Shown here: positions 22,589-28,721 of the stretch, in pieces
How positions within the stretch are numbered: position 1 is the first letter of the stretch
Layout: each line of letters starts with the position of its first letter
Assembly (NCBI GenBank): GCA_018969935.1
Contig: JAGWXJ010000007.1
Location: 1 to 28,721, forward strand
Reading direction: 5' to 3'
Length of the DNA: 28,721 nt
Source: Alphaproteobacteria bacterium
GTDB lineage: Bacteria > Pseudomonadota > Alphaproteobacteria > Micavibrionales > UBA1664
Notes under the pieces: generated by a model
Database searches by the model: none
What the model saw: the letters and a program-made list of their open reading frames with translations, nothing else
What the model was told of the DNA's origin: nothing
Position numbers and translations under genes: made by a program

Positions 22589-23455
22589 ATGAAAAAACTG
22601 AACGCTAACACTGTGGGCCATATCGTTGTTTTTGGCAACGAGAAGGGCGGCTGCGGCAAATCAACCGCCGCCATGCATGCCACGGTTGCGCTCATGCGCC
22701 TTGGGTACAAGGTAGGCACGATTGACCTCGATGCAAGGCAGGGCACATTTACCCGCTACCTCGCCAACCGCTTCCAGACGGTGATGCGCGAACACAAAAA
22801 TATCCCGACCCCCGTCCACATGCCCATCCGCCGCTCCGAGGCCGCAACCTTGAAGGAAAAGATGGACGAGGAATCAGCCTTCTTCTTCATGGCATTGGAA
22901 GAACAAACCCGCGACAACGATTTTGTCGTCATCGACACACCGGGCGCCGATAGCCACCTCAACCGCCTTGCCCACCGCTTTGCCGATACGCTGGTAACGC
23001 CGGTAAATGACTCCATGGTGGATCTGGATTTGATTGCCGATATAGACCCCGCAACGATGGATGTGCGCGGCCCCTCCACCTACGCCAAGGCCGTCATGGC
23101 CGTGCGCGAAGCCCGCAAAAAAGAACTGGGTTTAGGCCTCCGCTGGGTTGTCATGCGCAACCGCATCAACCCCACAAACCTGAAAAGCAAACGTGACATC
23201 GAGGCAATGTTGCAGGATTTAAGCACCCGCTTCGGCTTCACCTACATCCCCGGCTTTTCCGAACGCATCATCTTCCGCGACATGTTTTTAAAAGGCCTGA
23301 CATTGCTGGATTTGGAGGGCGCTGAAACAGGCAAAGGCTTATCCGCCTCGCAACTCGCCGCCCGTCAGGAAGTCCGATACCTCACGCACGCAATCGTGCC
23401 CGAGGAAATGCGCATCGCCCTCATGCGCCGCAAAAAAGCATCCAACGCCGCATAA
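22589..23455 (+). CDS. mipZ: Division-plane positioning ATPase MipZ
   Basis: A 288-aa ParA/MinD-type P-loop ATPase. The deviant Walker A is GNEKGGCGKST (residues 16-26), followed by TIDLDARQGT, FVVIDTPGADS and LVTPVNDSMVDLDLIADIDP. WVVMRNRINPT, IIFRDMFLKGLTLLDL and SASQLAARQEVR match MipZ of Caulobacter as I recall it. MipZ binds ParB at the poles and inhibits FtsZ assembly away from midcell. The start at 22589 is preceded by AGGGA (22573-22577), a little far; an in-frame GTG at 22541 would overlap the divergent pepP and is rejected. It is not adjacent to parAB. Confidence 0.93.
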   Translation: MKKLNANTVGHIVVFGNEKGGCGKSTAAMHATVALMRLGYKVGTIDLDARQGTFTRYLANRFQTVMREHKNIPTPVHMPIRRSEAATLKEKMDEESAFFFMALEEQTRDNDFVVIDTPGADSHLNRLAHRFADTLVTPVNDSMVDLDLIADIDPATMDVRGPSTYAKAVMAVREARKKELGLGLRWVVMRNRINPTNLKSKRDIEAMLQDLSTRFGFTYIPGFSERIIFRDMFLKGLTLLDLEGAETGKGLSASQLAARQEVRYLTHAIVPEEMRIALMRRKKASNAA

Positions 23456-23461
23456 ATAAAA

Positions 23462-24337
23462 TCAGGATAGCGCGCTCGGCCCGCACAATGTGCGTAAAGG
23501 TTCGTGCTTGTAAAGCCGCTCGAGGCCAAGGTCTTTGATGGTAGCAGGCACGCGTGGCTGGTCCACCTGCCTGATGGGCTGGTCATTCAACGATGGCCCG
23601 CCATGCGATTGGGGCTTGAGCAAGCCAAGCCCATCAATCTCGTAACCTCGGCTTTTGTGGTACTCGATACCCACTTCCTGCATCTGGCCCTTATGGCCAT
23701 GGTACGCACGCACCATCACCCTGTTGGCGCGGCCCCAATGCGTTTCGCTATGGACGATGGCAAGCATGCTGCCGTCATCCAGTTCATAAACAGCGGCGCC
23801 ATTGTGGCTTGTGGCAGGGCCCGCAACATCGGGTATTTCCATCATCTTGATTTTACCCTCGTGCAACTGCGCATTCAAAAACGCAACATCCTCGGGGGTA
23901 AGCTCTCGTATGTTTTCAGGCTTTTCGGATGGGCAGGACAATTCCATCTTGTCGGTATTCTTGTCGATATCCAGTTCGGCTGGCCGGTCACCTGCCTCCC
24001 TGAAACCTTGGCGCAATTGCCTCATCTCGCCATTGGTATACCCACTTGAAGGGCTGCCCTCCTTCAGCAATTCAAAACAGGCTCTGACGCCCTCAACCGT
24101 TTTGGAAGGGCAAAGATAATACGAACCTATGGCAAGTGGGTTCGGATCCTTGAAAGCCTTGAACTTCAGCAAAATACCTTTGCTCGTATAAAAGCCGGTT
24201 TCGATTTCAACATCATCGGCAAGCTGCAACTCGGTGTATTCACCCGTGCGCGGCTCGGGCGGTTGTGCGGCAGCAGGGTCCGCAACCATAAGCCTGATGG
24301 CGGCAAGCGCCACACCAAGGTTCAGTAGTACTTTCAT
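23462..24337 (-). CDS. Predicted secreted hypothetical protein, 291 aa
   Basis: Not recognised. The start at 24337 follows GGGGA at good spacing and gives a signal peptide (MKVLLNLGVALAAIRLMVA with an AAA-QP cleavage site near residue 25); an upstream ATG at 24370 would bury it. The mature part is soluble, with four cysteines (YLCPS, RACFELL, LSCPS, LCGPS) that could form disulfides. It also has a strand-rich stretch AAVYELDDGSMLAIVHSETHWG followed by a His/Gly/Pro-rich region. It is convergent with mipZ, with only six bases between the stops, and diverges from galU. Confidence 0.75.
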   Translation of the reverse strand: MKVLLNLGVALAAIRLMVADPAAAQPPEPRTGEYTELQLADDVEIETGFYTSKGILLKFKAFKDPNPLAIGSYYLCPSKTVEGVRACFELLKEGSPSSGYTNGEMRQLRQGFREAGDRPAELDIDKNTDKMELSCPSEKPENIRELTPEDVAFLNAQLHEGKIKMMEIPDVAGPATSHNGAAVYELDDGSMLAIVHSETHWGRANRVMVRAYHGHKGQMQEVGIEYHKSRGYEIDGLGLLKPQSHGGPSLNDQPIRQVDQPRVPATIKDLGLERLYKHEPLRTLCGPSALS

Positions 24338-24472
24338 GCTTATCCCCGCCAAGTCATTGTTAAACACCAAAAATATACCCTAAAACCCTGAAGAAACCGT
24401 GAACGCGCATACGGTCCAAAAATCACAAAGTTCCTTGATTTTTCAGGGATTTAAAGGCACCCTCCTGAACGT

Positions 24473-25366
24473 ATGAAAAAACCCGATCTCAAACGCCCTA
24501 TCCGCAAAGCTGTATTCCCCGTGGCTGGCCTCGGCACCCGCTTTTTGCCGGCTACCAAGGTTTTGCCGAAGGAGATGCTACCGTTAGTCGACCGCCCGCT
24601 CATCCAAAGGGCCGTCGAGGAAGCGCGCGAAGCCGGCATCAACGAATTCATTTTTGTATCGGGCCGCGGCAAATCCCTGATTGCCGAACATTTCGAATAC
24701 CAGCCCGAGCTGGTGATCGCCCTCAAGGAAAAAAACAAAACCGACCTGCTGGAAAAAGTCCGCGCATCCAACCTTGAATCCGGCATCTTTTCAACAGTCC
24801 TTCAACAAAACCCCAAGGGCCTTGGCCATGCCATCTGGTGCGCCAGCAAAATTCTGGGCAATGAGCCGTTTGCGTTGCTGCTGCCCGATGTAATGGTGCT
24901 ATCTGAAGGCAAGGGCTGCACCGCCCAGATGATTGACGTCTACAACAAAACGGGCGGCAACATCATCGCAAGCGCCCACGTCGCAAAACAGGACGTAAAA
25001 AAATACGGCATCCTCGATGTAAAGGACCCCAAATCCAGAACCAGTGCCATCAAGGGCATGGTCGAAAAACCTGAACCTGCAAAGGCCCCCTCCACCCTTT
25101 CCATCATCGGCCGCTACATTTTGCAGCCCGAAATTTTCACAATCCTTGAAAAACAAAAAGCAGGCTCTGGCGGTGAAATCCAGCTTACCGATGCCATGCA
25201 GACACTGCTCAAAACCCAGCCTTTTACATCAATGGAACTGCGCGACCCCTATTTCGATTGCGGGCACCACACGGGCTTCATCGAAGCCAACATCGCCTTC
25301 GCCCTCAAAGACCCCGTCTTCGGCGCTCAAATGAAAAAAATTCTCTCCAGATACGCGAAAGGATAA
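24473..25366 (+). CDS. galU: UTP-glucose-1-phosphate uridylyltransferase
   Basis: GalU makes UDP-glucose for polysaccharide and envelope synthesis. The 297-aa length is typical. AVFPVAGLGTRFLPATKVLPKEMLPLVDRPLIQ (residues 13-45) is the nucleotidyltransferase signature. LPDVMV, GMVEKP and YFDCGHHTGFIEANIAFAL near the end are family features. The ATG has no convincing Shine-Dalgarno; no better start is seen. It is followed after three bases by chpT and then hisS, probably one transcript. Confidence 0.95.
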   Translation: MKKPDLKRPIRKAVFPVAGLGTRFLPATKVLPKEMLPLVDRPLIQRAVEEAREAGINEFIFVSGRGKSLIAEHFEYQPELVIALKEKNKTDLLEKVRASNLESGIFSTVLQQNPKGLGHAIWCASKILGNEPFALLLPDVMVLSEGKGCTAQMIDVYNKTGGNIIASAHVAKQDVKKYGILDVKDPKSRTSAIKGMVEKPEPAKAPSTLSIIGRYILQPEIFTILEKQKAGSGGEIQLTDAMQTLLKTQPFTSMELRDPYFDCGHHTGFIEANIAFALKDPVFGAQMKKILSRYAKG

Positions 25367-25369
25367 CCC

Positions 25370-26035
25370 ATGTCCGATATCAAAGTCCCCGTCCGTGTGC
25401 TTGAACTGCTGTGTTCCCGCGTTTGCCACGATGTCGTATCGCCTGTCGCCGCCATCTCCAATGGCGTCGAACTGCTGACCGAGATGGGCGCCGATGGCCT
25501 TCAGGATTCCGTGGGCCTGCTTACCCATGCGGCCCGTCAGGCATCGGTACGCCTTCAAATGTTCCGCCTCTCGTACGGTGCAGGCGGCTCCGAAGCGCTG
25601 ATAACCGGCAAAATGATTTACGAGGCATTCAACAACTACATTGAATCCGACAAGGTTAAGCTGGAATGGGACCTGATGAACGCCACGCCGGACGAGGATC
25701 TGAACCCCGGCTTCTTCAAGGTACTCGTCAACGCCATGCTGTTCGCGCGTGAAACGCTTATCCGCGGCGGCGTCGTGCGCGTCACAAAGGACGGCCATAA
25801 AATGTTCGTGGAAGCCGTGGCCGATAACGTAACCGTGCGCGAAGGCATGGCCGAGGCCCTGCGCGGTGAACTTGCGGTCAATGACCTCACGCCAAAAACA
25901 ATTCACCCTTACGTCACTTATATGTTTGCCAAGCATTTCGACTTCCCGCTGGAATGCGAAGTTGGCGAAAACACCCTCAAAATCACGATATCCTATACGC
26001 CGGTTATCAAAGAACACGTGGAAATGGCCGTATGA
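25370..26035 (+). CDS. chpT: Histidine phosphotransferase ChpT
   Basis: ChpT relays phosphate from the sensor kinase CckA to CtrA and CpdR. The 221-aa protein has the DHp-like helix LLCSRVCHDVVSPVAAISNGVELL with the phospho-acceptor His20, then a degenerate ATPase-like C-terminal domain (FFKVLVNAMLFARE, then KTIHPYVTYMFAKHF) lacking ATP-binding motifs, as in Caulobacter ChpT. AGGATAACCC precedes the ATG. It overlaps hisS by four bases. Its presence together with CtrA indicates a complete CckA-ChpT-CtrA relay, with CckA elsewhere. Confidence 0.93.
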   Translation: MSDIKVPVRVLELLCSRVCHDVVSPVAAISNGVELLTEMGADGLQDSVGLLTHAARQASVRLQMFRLSYGAGGSEALITGKMIYEAFNNYIESDKVKLEWDLMNATPDEDLNPGFFKVLVNAMLFARETLIRGGVVRVTKDGHKMFVEAVADNVTVREGMAEALRGELAVNDLTPKTIHPYVTYMFAKHFDFPLECEVGENTLKITISYTPVIKEHVEMAV

Positions 26036-27336
26036 GCTCCGATAAAAAATCAGTCTATAAACCGAAACCCATCAGCGGCTTCCCCGAGTGGCTGCCCGAA
26101 TTCCGCGCCGTCGAACAAAAATGGATGGACCACCTGCGCCGTGTGTTCGAAAGCTACGGCTACTGCTCCATCGAAACCCCAGCCGTCGAGGAACTTGAAG
26201 TCCTGCAAGCCAAAGGCGAGGTCGATAAGGAAATATACGTCCTCAACCGCGTCCACGCCGACCCGAATGAAAAATCGGACGCGCGTCTGGCATTGCACTT
26301 TGACCAGACCGTGCCGCTGGCGCGTTACGTGGCGCAACACTTCGGCAACCTGACGTTCCCCTTCAAACGCTACCAGATGCAAAAAGTCTGGCGCGGCGAA
26401 CGCCCGCAACTTGGCCGCCTGCGCGAATTTTATCAATGCGATATCGACGTGATTGGCGTGGATCAACTCCCCCTCGCCTTCGATGCCGAGATGCCCGCCG
26501 TCATGTACGAAGCCCTCACGGGCCTCAACGTAGGCCGCGTACAGGTGCGTATCTCCAACCGCAAAATTCTGTTGGGTCTTGTGGAGGCACTTGGTATTGC
26601 CGATAGCGTGGCCGTTACCCGCACCGTCGATAAAATTGAAAAAATCGGTGACACCGCAGTGGCCGATTTGCTGCAAAAAGAAGTCGGCATGGATGCAAAA
26701 TCCATCGATGCCGTTTTGCAACTCGCCAAAATCAAGGGCGACGCCGCTGCCATCAAGGCCATCACACCTCAGAATAAACAGATGGAAGAAGGCGTGTCCG
26801 AACTCGCATTCGTCATGTCTGCCGTACCCGCAGGCTCCGCGATTGCCGATCTCAGTATCGTCCGTGGGCTCGATTACTACACGGGCACCGTTTACGAAAC
26901 CGCCCTCCTCGATATCCCGCAATTCACAGGCTCCGTATGCTCGGGCGGCCGCTACGATGATTTGGCGGGCAGCTACATCAACCGCCACCTCCCCGGTGTC
27001 GGTATCTCCATCGGCTTTACGCGCCTGTTCGATGTACTTTCCCACTACGGCCACATCAAACCGGGGCCCAAATGCCCGACGCAAGTTCTGGTGGTCCTGC
27101 CATCGGAAGAAAAACGCGCCGAAGCATCGGCAACAGCTGCAACCCTTCGCAAGCGCGGCCTGAACGTCGAGCTGTATCACGCCCCGCAAAACGTCAAAAA
27201 GCAGATGGAATACGCCAACAAAAAAGGCATCCCCTTCGTCTGGTTCCCGCCTTTCGACGCGGCAGGCAATCATGAGGTAAAAGACATGGCCTCAGGCGCC
27301 CAAGGCCCCGCCGACCCGAACGTCTGGAAAATCTGA
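26032..27336 (+). CDS. hisS: Histidyl-tRNA synthetase
   Basis: A 434-aa class II aminoacyl-tRNA synthetase. Motif 2 is visible in KVWRGERPQLGRLREFYQCDIDVIG, and histidine-specific segments GLDYYTGTVYE and CSGGRYDDL with GVGISIGFTRLF (motif 3) follow. The anticodon-binding domain is at residues about 340-434. ATG at 26032 overlaps the chpT stop and gives the expected length; a start at 25954 would lie within chpT. Alphaproteobacterial HisRS often recognises a tRNA-His without the usual extra G; I cannot judge that here. A terminator follows. Confidence 0.95.
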   Translation: MSSDKKSVYKPKPISGFPEWLPEFRAVEQKWMDHLRRVFESYGYCSIETPAVEELEVLQAKGEVDKEIYVLNRVHADPNEKSDARLALHFDQTVPLARYVAQHFGNLTFPFKRYQMQKVWRGERPQLGRLREFYQCDIDVIGVDQLPLAFDAEMPAVMYEALTGLNVGRVQVRISNRKILLGLVEALGIADSVAVTRTVDKIEKIGDTAVADLLQKEVGMDAKSIDAVLQLAKIKGDAAAIKAITPQNKQMEEGVSELAFVMSAVPAGSAIADLSIVRGLDYYTGTVYETALLDIPQFTGSVCSGGRYDDLAGSYINRHLPGVGISIGFTRLFDVLSHYGHIKPGPKCPTQVLVVLPSEEKRAEASATAATLRKRGLNVELYHAPQNVKKQMEYANKKGIPFVWFPPFDAAGNHEVKDMASGAQGPADPNVWKI

Positions 27337-27342
27337 TCAAAC

Positions 27343-27373
27343 AAAAAAGGCGCCCAAAGGGGCGCCTTTTTTT
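27343..27373. terminator. Bidirectional intrinsic terminator between hisS and the MarR gene
   Basis: AAAAAAGGCGCCC (27343-27355), a 4-base loop, then GGGCGCC and seven Ts (27367-27373). The A-run on the left and T-run on the right allow termination from both directions, fitting the convergent genes that flank it. Confidence 0.93.
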
Positions 27374-27388
27374 GAATGACGTTGCGGC

Positions 27389-27868
27389 TTAAAATTCCTC
27401 GTCCAGCGTATCGAGGCCTGCGAATGCCGACTGCGAAGCCCAGAAGCGTTCAAGCAGCTTCAAAGCACCGTTCAGCATTTCCAGTTTCTCGCGGGAAAGG
27501 TCGGTGGTGCGGATCAATTCCTCATGCTTTTGGTACATCTTCTCGAGACTGACGAAAAGCTTGCGGCCCTTCTCGGAAAGGCGGACGCGCACCGAGCGTT
27601 TGTCGTGTACCGAACGTTCTTGGATGATGTAGTCGTTCTCCACCATCTTCTTCACGTTGTACGAAACGTTGGAGCCCATGTAGTAGCCGCGCAGCGTAAG
27701 TTCGCCCACGGTCAGGTCGTCATCCCCGATGTTGTACAAAATCATCGCCTGGATGTTGTTGATGTCTTGGATACCTTGGCGGTCAAGCTCGGCTTTCACG
27801 ACGTCGAGAAAACGGCGGTGCAGGCGCTCGATGAGCTGGATGGAATCGTGATACGCGTTGGAAAGCAC
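27389..27868 (-). CDS. MarR-family regulator, LdtR-like
   Basis: A 159-aa winged-helix regulator. YHDSIQLIERLHRRFLDVVK, DINNIQAMILYNIGDDDLTVGEL, YYMGSNVSYNVKKMVENDYI and RSVHDKRSVRVRLSEKG follow the MarR fold, with recognition helix and wing in order. They resemble, as I recall, LdtR of Liberibacter and Rhizobiales, which regulates an L,D-transpeptidase and cell-wall remodelling. The start codon is GTG at 27868, preceded by GAGGGG on the minus strand. The conserved regulator of cell-wall genes is a plausible role, but no target is in view. Confidence 0.88.
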   Translation of the reverse strand: MLSNAYHDSIQLIERLHRRFLDVVKAELDRQGIQDINNIQAMILYNIGDDDLTVGELTLRGYYMGSNVSYNVKKMVENDYIIQERSVHDKRSVRVRLSEKGRKLFVSLEKMYQKHEELIRTTDLSREKLEMLNGALKLLERFWASQSAFAGLDTLDEEF

Positions 27869-27927
27869 GGGGAACCCCTCGGATTGGTTATTCCTTAGAA
27901 TTATTCACAAATTTTACTGATAAAAGG

Positions 27928-28721
27928 TTAATCCGTGGAAGGTTTGAAGTAAAGCCCGACATTTTCAGGCAAAACCGCCGATAATGTCGCATGCTGCCAC
28001 TTGGGGTTGCGGTCCTTGTCTAGGACGGCGGCCCTGACCCCCTCCGCAAAATCCGCGTTTTCCAGAAACTTGAGGGCCATCCGCAAGTCCCGTGCGATGA
28101 TAGTATCAAAGTCTTCCTTGGCAGCCGCCCGTATGTGGGCCAGCGCAATTTTGACGCTGAGGGGGGAACGCGCCTTGATGTCGACAGCAGCGCCTTTGGC
28201 AAAGTCGCTGCCCTGCGTTTCCAGCGCATCCACAATAGCTTCGGCGCTATCATGGGCAAAGCACCGCGCAATCACATCAATGTTGGCCGCCAGCAGGCTC
28301 TCGCCCTCGCACGGCCTGTCCATGGATGCCAAAACCTCATCAGGGTGGCCGCCATTCGCCAGCGCATCCTTAAGGCGCGCAAAATCATCCAGCGGAATAA
28401 ACGCCTCGGCCAACCCCGTAAACAAAAGATCGGCAGGGCCGATGGTGTTGCCGGTAAGCGCAAGATAGGTACCCATTTCATCAGGCAACCGCGCAAGGTG
28501 GTACACGGCACCAACATCGGGGAAGAACCCTATTTTCACCTCCGGCATCGCAAATTGCGTAGCCTCCGTCGCAATCAGGTGGGAGCCGTGGGCCGAAACG
28601 CCATAGCCGCCCCCCATCGTAATACCGTTCAGGTAGGCAATATAATGCCCCTCGTGGTGGTACAAATCGGCGTTCAGGCCGTATTCATCCTTGAAATAGG
28701 CACGGGGTAATTCAGGCGTAC
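27928..28721 (-). CDS. 3-hydroxyisobutyryl-CoA hydrolase, C-terminal part (runs off right edge)
   Basis: An enoyl-CoA hydratase/isomerase-family protein of the HIBCH group, which hydrolyses 3-hydroxyisobutyryl-CoA in valine degradation. The 263 visible residues begin in a segment PRAYFKDEYGLNADLY and continue YIAYLNGITMGGGYGVSAHGSHLIA (oxyanion-hole region) and FAMPEVKIGFFPDVGAVYHLARL. The usual length is about 350 aa, so roughly 85-90 N-terminal residues lie beyond the window. The GFFPDVG motif is typical of the hydrolase rather than true hydratases. It is transcribed toward the MarR gene with a 59-base gap. Confidence 0.88.
   Translation of the reverse strand, partial: TPELPRAYFKDEYGLNADLYHHEGHYIAYLNGITMGGGYGVSAHGSHLIATEATQFAMPEVKIGFFPDVGAVYHLARLPDEMGTYLALTGNTIGPADLLFTGLAEAFIPLDDFARLKDALANGGHPDEVLASMDRPCEGESLLAANIDVIARCFAHDSAEAIVDALETQGSDFAKGAAVDIKARSPLSVKIALAHIRAAAKEDFDTIIARDLRMALKFLENADFAEGVRAAVLDKDRNPKWQHATLSAVLPENVGLYFKPSTD

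Noticed and set aside
24386..24448. Inverted repeat CCCTGAA / TTCAGGG upstream of galU
   Set aside because: The 7-bp arms are 49 bases apart in AT-rich DNA; too weak to call a structure or operator.
25229..26017. Minus-strand frame spanning the galU end and chpT
   Set aside because: It crosses two clear plus-strand genes and shows no protein family features.
26050..27273. 407-codon minus-strand open frame opposite hisS
   Set aside because: It is a shadow of hisS codon bias, with a low-complexity composition rich in Gly, Phe, Asp and Val and no recognisable domain.
1..28721. Mobile elements, prophage, CRISPR arrays, tRNA or rRNA genes
   Set aside because: No transposase or integrase, no regularly spaced repeats and no cloverleaf-like or rRNA-like sequence was seen on either strand.

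Overview
The window reads as chromosomal DNA of an alphaproteobacterium. The strongest evidence is the Caulobacter-type cell-cycle gene set: a near-canonical CtrA response regulator (2190-2927), its phosphotransferase ChpT (25370-26035) and the division-site ATPase MipZ (22589-23455). The start of fliI (flagellar export ATPase), an LdtR-like MarR regulator, a YejABEF peptide importer and KdsB (LPS Kdo activation) fit a motile Gram-negative alphaproteobacterium. I cannot place it below class level. Coding density is high and no gene-free stretch exceeds 300 bases. I see no tRNA, rRNA, IS element, prophage or CRISPR array.

Layout. 1-2090: fliI runs off the left edge on the minus strand and diverges from a pseudo-receiver/winged-helix protein; both face a TTAAC-N5-TTAAC site. 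2100-2960: ctrA, preceded by four TTAA half-sites on a 10-bp period. 2977-7063: pgsA, pyrD, an unknown gene, a HAD phosphatase and a YeiH-type membrane protein, each overlapping the next. 7054-7488: a low-molecular-weight phosphatase on the minus strand. 7525-19234: yejA, yejB, yejE and yejF in order, interrupted by kdsB, a histidine-phosphatase-like gene, several unknown genes, an M20 amidohydrolase and a GNAT acetyltransferase. 19253-20118: an unknown gene whose Shine-Dalgarno sits in a perfect hairpin, then rpsU with a clear terminator. 20122-20840: a Phd/VapC-type toxin-antitoxin pair with its promoter and operator. 20814-24337: pepP and mipZ diverge, followed by a predicted secreted protein. 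24473-27373: galU, chpT and hisS, closed by a terminator. 27389-28721: a MarR regulator and the C-terminal part of a 3-hydroxyisobutyryl-CoA hydrolase.

How the genes connect. ChpT is the known phosphodonor of CtrA, and the TTAA arrays near ctrA and fliI suggest CtrA controls itself and the flagellar gene. This CtrA ends in lysines, not the two alanines used for proteolysis in Caulobacter. The four yej genes would together form one peptide ABC importer despite the interruptions.

The most unusual region is 16638-16900. A good promoter leads directly to a 22-codon ORF ending Ser-Arg-Arg-Arg-Thr-Arg, whose stop codon lies in a strong hairpin. A second copy of the hairpin's 5' arm and a T-run follow before the GNAT gene. 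It looks like an arginine or polyamine sensing attenuator and, from memory, resembles the alphaproteobacterial speF leader RNA, but no ornithine decarboxylase gene follows it.
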